A stretch of DNA of 64,000 nucleotides from Bacilli bacterium (lineage in GTDB: Bacteria; Bacillota_I; Bacilli_A; RF39; UBA660): positions 744,001 through 808,000 of the forward strand of contig CP091726.1 in assembly GCA_022009835.1 (NCBI GenBank). The letters are read 5' to 3'. The notes beneath the pieces are model-generated. The model made no database searches and was not told the DNA's origin. It worked only from the letters and a program-made list of their open reading frames with translations. The position numbers and the translations under genes were made by a program. Position 1 is the stretch's first letter, and each line of letters starts with the position of its first letter. Positions 17,704 to 28,245 of the stretch are shown here, one piece after another.

Positions 17704-19849
17704 ATGTATATAGAAGTATTAACTCAAATAAGTGCTAAAGCTGTCGATCAATATTATACTTATCATGTACCAATACAATTACAAGATAAAATAAAAAAAA
17801 TAGGTATAAGAGTAAAAAAATACCCTTTGGTAATATGGTACTTGAAGGATTTGTTATGAATATTATTGATATTCCTCTTTATGATAAAGATAAAATAAAA
17901 AGACATTATTAATGTAACCGATAGTAGTCCAGTACTTAATGAAGAAATGATTTTATTAGGTAAATATATGAGTAAAACACTTCTATGTTCATTAGTATCT
18001 GCCTATCAAGTAATGCTACCTAAGGCTCTAAAAGCCGAAATTAATTCAAATATTAAAATAAAATATAACAAGTACTTAAGAAGAACTAAGACTGTAGAAG
18101 AGATAGATAATTATATTAAGAATTGTAAATATGAAGGTCAAATTAATATATTATGTAAATTAAAAAGAAAGTGATGTTCTAATTACTAAAATGACTAGTA
18201 CTATTAATACTATAATAAAACATGGCTTAGGAGAAATATATCTTGAAGAAGATAAAAGATATAATTATGAAGGGACTACTAACTATAAAAAAATAACTCT
18301 AAATGAAGAACAATTAAAGGCTAGTAATGAAGTAATAACATCTTTTGGCACCTCCAATACCTTTTTATTATATGGAGTAACCGGAAGTGGTAAAACAGAA
18401 GTATATATGAATATTATTGAAGAGGCATTAAAACAAGGTAAAGAAGCTATTATGCTAGTACCAGAAATAAGTTTAACTCCGCAAGTTGTAGGTAAATTTA
18501 TAGCTAGATTTGGTAATGTCATATCAGTATTACATTCTAGATTATCTGATACCGAAAGATATGATGAATATCGTAAAATAACGAGTGGCGAAGCTAGAAT
18601 AGTAATTGGTACTAGAAGTGCTGTCTTTGTACCATTTACTAATATTGGAGTTATTATTATAGATGAAGAACATACTAGTAGTTATAAACAAGAAAATCAT
18701 CCAAGATATAATGCTAAAGATATTGCTATTTTAAGAAGTAAATATCATAAATGTCCAGTAGTATTAGGAAGTGCTACACCTAGTTTAGAAGCCTTTGCAA
18801 GAGCGGGCAATAAAGTATATAAATTACTAGTTCTATCCAAGAGACCAAGTGTTAGTACTCTTCCTGAAGTAACTATTATTGATATGAAAGAAGAAATAAA
18901 AAAAGGTAACTTCATCTTATCAAATACCTTAAAAAACAAAATAAAAGAAAAATTAGATAGACATGAACAGATTATCCTTTTACTTAATCGAAGAGGTTAT
19001 TCCAATATAATTACTTGTAAAGAATGTGGTTATACTGAAAAATGTCCTAAGTGTGATATTGCCTATACTTATCACAAAACTAGTAATAATTTAAAATGCC
19101 ATTACTGTGGTACCGCAAAATTACCAAGCACAAAGTGTCCTAAGTGTGGTAGTACTAATATTAAAGATTATGGTCTAGGTACTGAGAAATTAGAAGAAGA
19201 ATTACATAAAATGTTTGATGCAAGAATAGTTAGAATGGATGTTGATACTACTAGTAAAAAAGGTGAACACCAGAAAATAATAGATGCTTTTGGTGAATAC
19301 CAATATGATATTTTAATAGGTACACAGATGATAGCTAAAGGACTTGATTTTCCTTTAGTTACTTTAGTAGGAGTTATTTCTATTGACTCTTCTTTAATGG
19401 CTCCTGACTTTAGAGCTAGTGAAAATACCTTTGATTTGTTATCTCAAGTATCTGGCCGAGCAGGACGATCTACTAGTAGAGGGGAAGTTATAGTTCAAAC
19501 ATATAACCCTGATCATTATAGTATTACTTTATCAAAGAATCATGATTATTTTGGCTTCTATAAAGAAGAAATGCAGATTAGAAAGATGCTCAAATATCCA
19601 CCATATTACTATTTAACTCTAATTAGTATTTCATCTAAAGAGTATGAACTAGGTTTTAAAGAAGCCAATAAAATAGGAAATTATTTAAGAAGTAAATTAA
19701 ATACTACTACTATTATATTAGGACCATCTATGGCTAGTATTTTTAAAGTAAATAACATTTATCATTATCAAATTATTATTAAATATCGGAAAGATGACAA
19801 TCTAATCAATACTTTAAAATTTATAATTAATATGTATAAAAACAAATAA
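17704..19849 (+). CDS. priA: Primosomal replication-restart helicase PriA (frameshifted)
   Basis: The N-terminal DNA-binding part (MYIEVLTQISAKAVDQYYTY) is broken by shifts near 17820, 17900 and 18170. The helicase part is intact. Walker A is GVTGSGKTE, DEEH is the Walker B box, and GSATPS follows. Zinc-binding Cys pairs are CKECGY, CPKCD, CHYC and CPKC. Motif V/VI is GTQMIAKGLDFP and QVSGRAGR. It reloads the replisome at stalled forks. AGGAGG is placed 5 nt before ATG 17704. Confidence 0.95.
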
Positions 19850-19895
19850 TAAAGTATCAGTAGAAGTAGATTTCAATCCAATTAGAACATAAATG

Positions 19896-19915
19896 GAGTA
19901 GTAATACTCTTTTTT
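19896..19915 (+). terminator. Terminator after priA
   Basis: GAGTA/TACTC with a GTAA loop is followed by six T. A second hairpin (GATGAAG/CTTCATC) lies at 19950-19972. The stretch 19850-20032 holds no gene. Confidence 0.65.
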
Positions 19916-20032
19916 CTTTGCTCCTTCAGCCAATAGTCTTCCGGAGTATGATGAAGCCTTTAGTCTTCATCATAAATATTTTTAGCATAAAAATAATATT
20001 AAAGGACATAATAGAGGTGGAGGATGATTTAT

Positions 20033-20470
20033 GAAAGAAGATATCAATGCTTTAGATGAATTAAATAAAGGTGCTTTAATGGGTGCATATTCCATTAATT
20101 ATATTTTTAGAAAAAAAGTAGAAGATAAAAAAATTAGTAAAATTATTAGAAGGTCAACTTAAAAAGTTATAAAAAAATTAGTAATAGAATAGAAGAAATT
20201 TATCCTAAATATGATAAAGAAGGAACACCACATAAAGTTAATACAATGGAAAAAAATGATGACATATTGGGGAATAGAAATGAAGACAATGAAAGAAGAA
20301 ACAACATCTAAAAATAGCAGAATTATTAATTAAAAGGAACTAATATGGGTATAATTGAAGGAAGAAGAATATTAAATAATAAAAAAATAGATAAGAGTGT
20401 TCATGAAATAGCAGAAGACTTTACTACATTAGGAGAAACTTATGTAGAGAGCCTTAAGAAATATTTATAA
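20033..20470 (+). CDS. Small helical protein of unknown function, ferritin-like layout (frameshifted)
   Basis: Bridging shifts near 20125, 20145, 20170, 20255 and 20310 gives about 143 residues, all predicted helical. The parts are MKEDINALDELNKGALMGAY, a lysine-rich region, YWGIEMKTMKEETTSKIAELL, and VHEIAEDFTTLGETYVESL. The repeated E/H-containing helices are reminiscent of ferritin-like four-helix bundles, but I cannot assign a family. It has a good ribosome site (GGAGGATG) and its own terminator. Confidence 0.55.
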
Positions 20471-20493
20471 AAGGACTATCATAGTTCTTTTTA
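20467..20493 (+). terminator. Terminator
   Basis: AAAGGACTAT pairs with ATAGTTCTTT (one G-U) and a T run follows. Near-identical hairpins end the abiE operon and the next gene. Confidence 0.8.
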
Positions 20494-20546
20494 TATTTTT
20501 CATTATAATATGATATAATAGTACTATATTTATGGAGGAATATCAA

Positions 20547-21216
20547 ATGGAAAATAAGTTTAATTTAACGAGAGAGCAAAACATTTTCATTGCAAAAAGA
20601 AATATAGTAGATTACATTTGGAAAAAGTGCTAACCTAGAAGGAATAGCGGTCACATATCCAGAAACACAAGCTATATATGATGGTGGTATAGTAAATGGA
20701 CTTACTGTTGACAAAATAATTGCTATAAATAATTTAAAATACGCATGGGAGTTTATTTTAGAAAATGAAGGTATAGATTATGATTATAAGACACTATGCC
20801 ATATTCATAAACTAACTATGGATAAGTTGGTTTTAGAAAATGAATTAGGTCGAATTAGAATAGTACCAGTAAATATTGGTGGTACAAAATGGCAACCGGC
20901 TTTTCCTATAGAAAGTCAAATAAAAGAAGAATTATTAGAACTTTTAAATCAAAAAGAAAAAACCAAAACAGAAATAGCCATTGAAGTTATGTTATATATA
21001 ATGCGAAGACAAATGTTTATTGATGGTAATAAAAGAGTTGCTATGCTATTTGCAAATAAAATAATGATTGATAATGGATGTGGAATTATTACTATAGCGC
21101 AAGAAAATCAGCCAACATTTTACGAAAAACTTATCAAATACTATGAGAGTGGTAACATGACAGAACTAAAAGAATGGATTTATAAAACAAGTATCGATGG
21201 TATCGAACTTAAATAA
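20547..21216 (+). CDS. Fic-family protein with HxF replaced by QMF (one frameshift)
   Basis: The protein has about 222 residues. The segment SANLEG near residue 28 matches the (S/T)xxxE(G/N) inhibitory helix of class II Fic proteins. The catalytic loop reads RRQMFIDGNKRVAM where the canonical form is HPFxDGNGRxxR. The phosphate-binding DGNKR is kept, but the His that acts as general base is Gln. A shift near 20625 falls just before the inhibitory motif. GGAGG lies 8 nt before the ATG and a terminator follows. Activity as an AMP transferase is doubtful from sequence. Confidence 0.8.
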
Positions 21217-21227
21217 AAAAATATTTA

Positions 21228-21255
21228 TAAAAAGGACTATGATAGTTCTTTTTAA
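21228..21255 (+). terminator. Terminator after the Fic gene
   Basis: AAAAGGACTAT/ATAGTTCTTTT forms a stem with a minimal loop, followed by T residues. Confidence 0.8.
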
Positions 21256-21306
21256 TTTTCTATTATGATATGTTATAATTGTTTTTGTAAGAAAGTAGGG
21301 ATTAAC

Positions 21307-22770
21307 ATGGATAGTAGACTATTAGAGTTACTAGATAAGTATATTGAAGAGAATAGAATATTAAAAAGGTGAATATCAAAAAGAAATTAATTAATAGAGA
21401 TTTATATAAAGAATTACTTAGTTATTTTTAATGATAATTATGAATCACTAGAGGAAAATAAATTATTTATAATAATATTATTAGATAGTATATATGAAGA
21501 TCATATAGCAAGCAATAATTTTTTTATTTATTATTATCAAAGTTACAAAATCCACATTATAATCAAAAAGAATGAATATCGAACTTATGTAACTAGATTA
21601 AAGAAAGAATATAGTGACTTATTAAAAGAATTAGAAGATATAAAAAATAGAATAAACAGAAATAGAAATACAGTAAATACTGCTTATACTGCTAGAAAAT
21701 GTTTTAAATATAAATTACCAATGACTGATAAATATGCTATTCCTGATCTTAAAAGAATAGTAAGTTATTATGAAGTATCTAATCAAATATCTCCAAGAGA
21801 GGCTATGTTATGCGTATTAGATATTGAGTGTCATAATAAGAGTGTTGTTTCATATCGCAATGGTAATAAAATTGAAATGCATAATGCTGAGAAAAATAAG
21901 AAAGAAATTAAATACATTTTAAAGTCAGGTTATGAAGTTATGCCATTACCAGAAGTATATCCTGATCGAGTATCATCTTTAGATAGAATAATAAGGGAAC
22001 TTAACAATACTATTATGTATACTAATAAAGAGGAAATAGAGAATTTATTAGATTTATATAAAAGTTATGAATTAGAAAATAATGAATTCAATTATATTAT
22101 TATTTCTATACTAAATAACTTTAACAATGAATTAGCGGCCTATAGTGAACTATTACTTGATAATGATGTTATTTTCAAAAGAAATAATCGTAATGAAATA
22201 TTAAGAGATTATTATATCAATCTAAGCAAATATCTAATTATTAGAGAATATTATAACAATATCAATGACTTTGTTATCGAAGAAAATGATGAAGTTGAAA
22301 TAACTGAGGAAGAAGCCAAAGAAATCAAAGATGATAAAAAACTAGTTTATTCCACTAGTCCTGCTAATCCAACTAAGGCTAAAATGATTAGTGATATGTC
22401 TGATGTTCCACATGAGTATTATGATACTGTTCTTGATTTAATTCTTAAATTTAAAGATGGTACGATTTCCAAGACAGAAGTAAAACATTTAACTAATAAT
22501 AAAAAAAGTTAGTAAGATAAATGGAATTAAAAAAAGAGATCAGGTAAGAATAGTATTTAAGCATGTTAAGGATAATATATATAATGTTAATGGGGTTTTT
22601 TTGTTAAAAAAGCAGATAATGATAATACAATGTATCAAGTAATGGCTTCTAGAAGTATTCAAGATATTAGTACAGAAGATAAATTAAATAGGGCTATTGC
22701 TCTTGGTAAACATACTGAAGAAGAATTATCTCATTATGTAAAAGAAAAAGGAAGAAAAGGTACTAGATAA
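21307..22770 (+). CDS. Large helical protein of unknown function, first gene of an operon (frameshifted)
   Basis: Shifts near 21370, 21420, 21525, 22505 and 22600 interrupt a reading of about 485 residues. It begins MDSRLLELLDKYIEENRILK. It has a coiled-coil-like stretch (ELEDIKNRINRNRNTVN), then a central region with EVMPLPEVYPDRVSSLDRII and an acidic segment. It ends LSHYVKEKGRKGTR. No signal peptide or membrane segment is seen, so it should be cytoplasmic. I do not recognise a family. The stop overlaps the next start (TAATG). Confidence 0.6.
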
Positions 22771-23410
22771 TGGCTTCTTCTATAATTCATATTTGTGTAG
22801 CAAATGAAATAAATAAATCTTTAAAAAAAGAAATAGTAGAGAATTACTTATTGGAACTATTGCTCCTGATATATCTAAGTTATTAGGAGAATCTAAATTA
22901 TATAGTCATTTTTTTAGACGATATAGATAATAATATTCCTAATATAAATAATTTTTTTAATTAAATATAAAAAAATTATTTAGATGATGATTTTGTATTA
23001 GGTTATTATATTCATCTATATACAGATTATTTATGGTTTAAATATTTTATTACTAAGATAATAGATGGTAATTATTTAAAAGAATTAGATGGTACTAATA
23101 TTAAATATAATAATGATACTTTTTACTTATTATGTATATAACGATTATTCTAATTTAAATAAACAATTGTTAGATAAATATTATTTTTCCATTAAAGATA
23201 TTTTTATGAAGAAATACCATATATACCAAATATTATTAAAGAAATACCTATGGATAAATTATATTTAATAGTTAATAAAACAGGAATATTAATAGAGGAA
23301 GCCACTAATGGTAAAAGATATCTTTTTGAAATAGAAGATATTATAAATTTTATTGATGAAACTAAAGAAATAATACTAAAGGAGTTAAATAATTTATATG
23401 AAACAGTTTA
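22770..23410 (+). CDS. Zinc-dependent phospholipase C-like family protein (frameshifted)
   Basis: The bridged reading is about 212 residues. The motifs SSIIHICVANEINKSL, LIGTIAPDISKL, SHFLDDID and VLGYYIHLYTDYLWF match the family in which His and Asp residues bind zinc (Zn_dep_PLPC, HD-like fold). Shifts are near 22840, 22910, 22960, 23145 and 23205. It lies between an unknown cytoplasmic protein and a lipoprotein, overlapping both by a few bases. The substrate is unknown; many members are annotated only by fold. Confidence 0.6.
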
Positions 23411-24114
23411 AAATATTAATACTTATTCTTTTACTTACTGGATGTAGTCTAGTAAACAATAAAGAAAAAGAAGTACAAGATATACCAAAGAATGATGAAG
23501 AAGAAAAACCAAAAGAAGAATATACTGATAATAACCCTATTAAATTAGGATTATTTCCTGCTAGTAATAATTATCATAATAAAGAAGTAATCGAAGATAC
23601 ATATTATGCTAATTTTAATAGTATGGAAGATATTGGTTCTTTTGAAGTATTCTTAACAGATGATAAAACTATTGATGGTACTAATTTTAAAAATACATGG
23701 AAGAAGTATTATGATAACTATGAAAATATTGATAACTATAAAGTAGGTTTTAATATAACTTATACCCTAAAAGATGGTACTATAGAGGGGGGTAACTTTC
23801 TAGAACCAGATATATATAGATATGGTGATTATTTCTATGTATATCTATATGATGATGTTAATGCTCCTAATGGATTTTATAGTCACTTAGAAGAGATGGA
23901 AGATAATACTATACTTTCATCAATAAAGATATTTGCTGTTACCTCAATAAATAAAGTAGAAGATATAACATTAACAGCATTTACTTATGATGAAGATGAC
24001 TTTGATACTAACAATAATTACCGAGGTAATTCTAAGTATTCTATAAAGATTAAAAAGAAAATAATAAAATATATTGTAAATATAATTATTTTATGCTATC
24101 ATTTTTTTGTGTAA
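23398..24114 (+). CDS. Hypothetical lipoprotein
   Basis: An N-terminal signal ends in LLTGC, a good lipobox, followed by a Lys/Glu linker and a beta-rich domain (NNPIKLGLFPASNN, NTWKKYYDNYENIDNYKVGF, DYFYVYLYDD). It resembles Firmicutes extracytoplasmic proteins of unknown role. It overlaps the previous gene by 13 nt. The last 20 residues after KIKKK are hydrophobic and may be a frame artefact. Confidence 0.72.
   Translation: MKQFKILILILLLTGCSLVNNKEKEVQDIPKNDEEEKPKEEYTDNNPIKLGLFPASNNYHNKEVIEDTYYANFNSMEDIGSFEVFLTDDKTIDGTNFKNTWKKYYDNYENIDNYKVGFNITYTLKDGTIEGGNFLEPDIYRYGDYFYVYLYDDVNAPNGFYSHLEEMEDNTILSSIKIFAVTSINKVEDITLTAFTYDEDDFDTNNNYRGNSKYSIKIKKKIIKYIVNIIILCYHFFV
24074..24102 (+). promoter_or_regulatory. 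Promoter of the second variable surface-protein gene
   Basis: TTGTAA (24074-24079) and TATCAT (24097-24102) with a 17-bp spacer lie inside the 3' end of the lipoprotein gene, 27 nt before ATG 24130. GTAGGAG provides the ribosome site. Confidence 0.65.
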
Positions 24115-24129
24115 GGTAGGAGAAAAAAT

Positions 24130-25750
24130 ATGAAAGATTATACAAAGAAACAAAAAATATTAATAGTACTAGGAGTATCTCTATTTATTCTAATAGGATC
24201 TGGTCTTACTTATGCAGCCCTTACTTGGTCTAGTGGTGACATAAATATAGGACTAACAAGTGGATGTTTTGAAATAAACTATACACCAGGAGGAGCTATT
24301 AATAATGCTAATGTAGAAGTAATGAATGAGAGTACTTTAATAAGTAATAATAAATTTACTATTACTGAAGGTATAGCCTTAACTTATGCTAATATAGGTA
24401 TAAAAAGTACCTGTAGTATAGAAGGATATGGTTCATTATATTTAAATGTAACAAGTTTATCTAGTGCTTTTTACTACTGGAAGTAGTAAAGGATCACTAA
24501 AGTATGCCATATTAAATAATACTAGTACTAGTACACCTTCAGTAACAAATTTGAAAGGTCAATCATTTGATATAGTAAAAACGGGTACTATAACAAGCAC
24601 AGGTACAGTAAATATATTAACTAAGCAATTATCTAATACATCACAAAATAAATATCTAATAGTGTTCTATATAGATGGTTCAAAGATAGGTAATGATGTA
24701 ATTGGAGCATCATTTGCAGGTAACATAAGTGCTGATGCCCATCAAGGAACAGTAAAATTAAATGCAGTTGAATTAATTACTAACTTATATACTAATGCTA
24801 CCAAGACAACAACAACAGTAAATAGTTTAACATATAATTTAGCATCATCAGTAGGATTAATGAATGATAGAAAAGGAAGTAGTAGTGTAGGAGCAGATGC
24901 TGGTAATATAAGATACTATGGAGCAAATCCTAATAATTATATATATTTCAATTGTTCTGATTATAGTAATCAAACATCTAGTACATGTGAAACATGGAGA
25001 ATAATAGGAGTATTTGATGGAAAAGTAAAAATAATGAGAGGTAGTGTAATAGGTTCTTATTCATGGGATAGTAGTGCAAGCGGTACAAACTCTGGTTATG
25101 GAGTAAATGAATGGTCACAAGCCGACTTAATGAAATTATTAAATAGCGGATACGATAGTGAAAGTGTCGGAGGAAGCTTGTATTGGAATGCTAAGAGTGG
25201 AACATGTTATAACAAAAGTAATAATGCAACAACATCATGTAATTTTATAAGTACAGGCTTAAAAAATGCAGAAACAAGAAATCTAATAGCAGAGACAACG
25301 TATTATACTAGAGGACATAATGATAGTAGTATATTTGTAGGAGCAATGTATGATAAAGAGAGAGTAAGTGGAACAGTAGTTAGTGCAACTCCAACAAGGA
25401 CATTAACGTGGACAGGAAAGGTTGCACTTGCCTATTCATCAGATTATGGATATGCAGCAGACTTAAGTTTATGTCAAGAAAACTTATATGGATATGATAA
25501 TAGTACATGTACAGCAAATAATTGGATGAATAATATATTAGGAACAAGCAGTTATGGATGGTTATTGACCCCGGACTCCGGCAGTGCGAACCAAGCGATG
25601 TATGTGACGTCGAGCGGCTATGTCGACATTGACATGGACGACTATGCTTCTGATGCGTTTGGGGTAGTTCCAGTCCTTTCTCTGACATCTGAACTAGGTA
25701 TTGGGTCAGAATTAGGTACGAGTAGTGATCCTTATCAATTAAATGTATAA
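24130..25750 (+). CDS. SipW-type exported surface protein with lectin-like variable domain (copy 2, one frameshift)
   Basis: The first hydrophobic segment ends TYAALTWSSGDINIG, close to the N-termini of SipW/TasA-type proteins. A shift near 24475 divides it. The middle is Thr/Ser-rich. From GNIRYYGANPNNYIYFNC to the end it is a paralogue of the protein at 8451-10100, with the same cysteines. It ends GWLLTPDSG, then variable residues, then FGVVPVLSLTSEL. The C-terminal block is GC-rich relative to its flanks. No recombinase or inverted repeat follows this copy. Confidence 0.8.
25554..25713 (+). other. Variable-region-like GC-rich block in surface protein copy 2
   Basis: This is the counterpart of 9902-10060. 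Codons such as AGT/TAT, AAC/TAC, ATG/TGG, ACG/TCT and AGC/CCG differ between the copies while the surrounding codons are kept. Downstream, TCTGAC and GTCAGA flank the shared 3' segment and could form a short hairpin, as seen downstream of some retroelement target repeats. Confidence 0.55.
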
Positions 25751-25756
25751 AATTAA

Positions 25757-25790
25757 AAAGGAAGTAGACATTAGTCTATTTCCTTTAGCA
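25757..25790. terminator. Bidirectional terminator between convergent genes
   Basis: AAAGGAAGTAGAC pairs with GTCTATTTCCTTT (one G-U) around a short loop, with A and T runs on both sides. Confidence 0.8.
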
Positions 25791-26004
25791 TTTCTTTGGC
25801 AAAGTAATTACTTACTTTATCGAACTCTCTTTCATCATCAAGACCAGTGTAGAAAAGATTTCCTTCACTATCACTAGAAGTCTTTCTAAAACAAATATCA
25901 GTATTATCATTAATATTAGCAAATAATGTATAAATAACATTATCAATAGGTAATTCTTTAATGATATAATACTCAATATTATCATCTAATATAATAGTAT
26001 CCAT
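25771..26004 (-). CDS. DUF1292-like small protein
   Basis: This acidic protein of 77 residues (MDTIILDDNIEYYIIKELPI ... YFAKEMLKEID) has the alternating beta pattern and LF-type centre of DUF1292 proteins, which are common in Firmicutes and of unknown function. It begins one base after the upstream gene's stop, so the two form an operon. Confidence 0.6.
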   Translation of the reverse strand: MDTIILDDNIEYYIIKELPIDNVIYTLFANINDNTDICFRKTSSDSEGNLFYTGLDDEREFDKVSNYFAKEMLKEID

Positions 26005-26673
26005 TTATTTACCTCTACTTTCATCTATAACTTGTGTCATAATATTATCGATTGTACCATTTCGATAAGACTTTACTAATTCATCTTTAGCAAATTTTCT
26101 AAATTCAAGTCCACTTGGATTTTTCTCACTATCAGTAAAGCCATTTACTGTACAGTATTGACTAAATGAAATGTAATTATAAGTACCATCATTATAACTA
26201 GAAGCCATAACTAATTTTTCAAATTCACTATGAGTAGTATCGCCGGCTTTTTCTAAAGCCTTATCATAAGCATATAATTCTACTGGAGTAGCATCACCTT
26301 TATTTAATACACTATAATCACTAATGTCATTGCCACCAAGTTTAATTGAAGAATTACCATTTGGATCAGTAAAAATTAATCCTGTATTAGATAAATTATC
26401 ATAAGCAATTTCTTCTACAATAGCAGTAGCTTTTTCTAAATCGTTAGCATAATTAACTCTCTCGATAACCTTAGGTGCACTAATTCCAGCCGCTACTAAT
26501 AAAGCTGCCATAGTAATTAGAATAGCAGGTTTACCATTACTTTTCTTTCTTTTTTGATAACTTGTTTTTTTATTAGTACCAATTGATTTGCTATAGGCTG
26601 TTCTCTTTTCAGCATTTTCTCTTAATATTCTCTCTAATTGTATATCGTTATATCTATCATCATAACTTTCCAT
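26005..26673 (-). CDS. Hypothetical single-pass membrane protein
   Basis: The protein has 222 residues. A charged N-terminus with many Arg/Lys (residues 1-48) precedes one transmembrane segment (AILITMAALLVAAGISAP) and an external C-terminal domain. The domain holds EEIAYDNLSNTGLIF and a segment with SFSQYCTVNGF. The topology is cytoplasmic N-terminus, external C-terminus. TAGGAGG precedes the ATG. I do not recognise a family. Confidence 0.65.
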   Translation of the reverse strand: MESYDDRYNDIQLERILRENAEKRTAYSKSIGTNKKTSYQKRKKSNGKPAILITMAALLVAAGISAPKVIERVNYANDLEKATAIVEEIAYDNLSNTGLIFTDPNGNSSIKLGGNDISDYSVLNKGDATPVELYAYDKALEKAGDTTHSEFEKLVMASSYNDGTYNYISFSQYCTVNGFTDSEKNPSGLEFRKFAKDELVKSYRNGTIDNIMTQVIDESRGK

Positions 26674-26753
26674 ATCTTTATCCTCCTACGATAAATATAC
26701 CTTATTTTTTTGATTCATAGTCAATAATACTTTACATTTTTTTACAATAATAC

Positions 26754-26782
26754 TTGCTTTTTATAATTAAATATAGTATAAT
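26754..26782 (+). promoter_or_regulatory. Promoter of the membrane-protein gene at 26810
   Basis: TTGCTT and TATAAT are spaced 17 bp, followed by GAAAGGGG before the start codon. Confidence 0.6.
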
Positions 26783-26809
26783 AATAATTACCACGAAAGG
26801 GGAAAAACT

Positions 26810-27411
26810 ATGATAGATAAATATTTCATACCAGATGATAAAAAAATGATGTAATAGTATTTGATACAAAAAAACATCATTACCGAGCAAAAGAGCATAT
26901 ACTAATAATGTTGAAGACATCTTAAGACTAGAAAAATGTTTTTAGAATATTTAAATAAAGATATCTTAAAACTATTAGATATAAATAGTAGTTATGAAGT
27001 AAAAATATTTCAGAAATAAATATATTAATAGATGGTTAAAGAGAGTGTCAACTATAAATATTATTTTAATAGTAGTTCTAGTTTTGTTTAATGGATTAGC
27101 ACAAGGATCTATTTTTATCTATTGAGTTAATTGGCTTATTATTTTCTTATATTACTTGAATAGTGGCTAGTATTATTACAAATCCTTCTAAAATCAAGAA
27201 AAAAATTGAAGATATTAATAAACTAATTGATATTGAAAGTAGTGAAAGAGAAGAGATTATTAACAAGATTGAAGTTTTAAAGAAAGAAAAAATAAAAACA
27301 GATAATAAAGGTATTTTAACAAACATCAATTATGTTAAAGATTTAAATAAAGAACAAGATAAAATTAATAATCTTTATTCTAATAAAAAAATAAAAATAA
27401 GAAGAAAATAA
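26810..27411 (+). CDS. Hypothetical membrane protein with coiled coil (frameshifted)
   Basis: The bridged reading is about 195 residues. It has a polar N-terminal half (MIDKYFIPDDK ... KRVSTIN), two adjacent transmembrane segments around LIVVLVLFNGLAQGSIF, and a Lys/Glu-rich coiled coil ending NKKIKIRRK. Shifts lie near 26845, 26870, 26935, 27000 and 27110. No family is recognised. Confidence 0.55.
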
Positions 27412-27440
27412 AAAAACTACCTGAATTTGGTAGTCTTTTA
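27410..27440. terminator. Bidirectional terminator
   Basis: AAACTACC/GGTAGTCTTT forms a stem between the convergent genes, with A and T runs on either side. Confidence 0.75.
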
Positions 27441-27445
27441 TTATC

Positions 27446-27874
27446 TTATATTCCTTCAACAAAAGTATCATCTAGACATCTAAGTACACAGCAACAATTT
27501 AAATTAATAGTAAAGAATGAGTTAGTTGCTTCGTAAGGAAAGACACTAGAACTATCAGTGTTATTAGCAAGAACTCTGCAAGTAGCACAATTACCATCTA
27601 ATTTTTCTAGTCTAAAGACAGTATTTGTAGTTGTTATACTTGGATCTTTACTAATAGGCATAGCTAGTGGAGTACTACCACTACCACAAGTATAAAGCAC
27701 TATTGGTCTAGTGTTGTAGCAGAAACTACTATTTTGACCTAAAAAGCCTCTATCACATGTTTCTAGGCAGCAGTCATTTTGACATACGCTTTGCTGAAGT
27801 ATAAGGATAACCTTTAGAATATCTGCAATGCAATTCTCACAAGAATTGTTTTCATTGTTACACATATAATCCAC
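27446..27874 (-). CDS. CotY/CotZ-like spore coat protein
   Basis: This protein of 142 residues has 16 cysteines. The N-terminal CENCIADILKVILILQQ, the central RPIVLYTCGSG and FRLEKLDGNCATCRVL, and the final NSFFTINLNCCCVLRCLDD match the CotY/CotZ coat family. Cysteines in that family cross-link the outer coat crust. There is no signal peptide, as expected for a mother-cell protein. AGGGGTGG is the ribosome site. This is good evidence for sporulation genes in the organism. Confidence 0.78.
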   Translation of the reverse strand: MDYMCNNENNSCENCIADILKVILILQQSVCQNDCCLETCDRGFLGQNSSFCYNTRPIVLYTCGSGSTPLAMPISKDPSITTTNTVFRLEKLDGNCATCRVLANNTDSSSVFPYEATNSFFTINLNCCCVLRCLDDTFVEGI

Positions 27875-27989
27875 CCCTTATTTATATTCAATATAAGATA
27901 TGACAAATAATCCTAAAAATGTACTACATTTACCTAGAAAACTAAATATTTTTACATAAATTAAACATCCAAAAACATATATTTTTATT

Positions 27990-28229
27990 ATGAAAATATT
28001 AAATAGATTAGATAATTATATAAATGATAAAAAGTATAGTATGATATATAAATACAACAAATTAGATATCATAAATTATACTGAAATAGTAGACTTCACT
28101 TCCAAAATAATAACAATAAGACATAATAACAATATATATCAAATAAAAGGAAATAATCTAGTTATTGCTAGAATGATGGATAATGAAATACTAATATCAG
28201 GTAGTATAGAAAATATTACCTTTATGTAG
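27990..28229 (+). CDS. yqfC: YqfC-family sporulation protein
   Basis: The 79 residues follow the YabP/YqfC pattern of paired beta strands (YTEIVDFTSKIITIRHNN, YQIKGNNLVIARMMDNEIL, ISGSIENITF). The next gene encodes YqfD, the same pair as in Bacillus, where it is made in the mother cell and acts at engulfment. Confidence 0.85.
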   Translation: MKILNRLDNYINDKKYSMIYKYNKLDIINYTEIVDFTSKIITIRHNNNIYQIKGNNLVIARMMDNEILISGSIENITFM

Positions 28230-28245
28230 AAAAGAGTATGATATT

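Noticed and set aside
25380..25688. Minus-strand gene of 102 residues
   Set aside because: It is the antisense of the conserved C-terminal domain of the surface protein, and no equivalent frame with ribosome site is kept in the paralogue.
8451..25750. Reverse transcriptase or template repeat for a diversity-generating retroelement within the window
   Set aside because: I found no reverse-transcriptase motif (YxDD) in any readable frame and no third copy of the variable block here.
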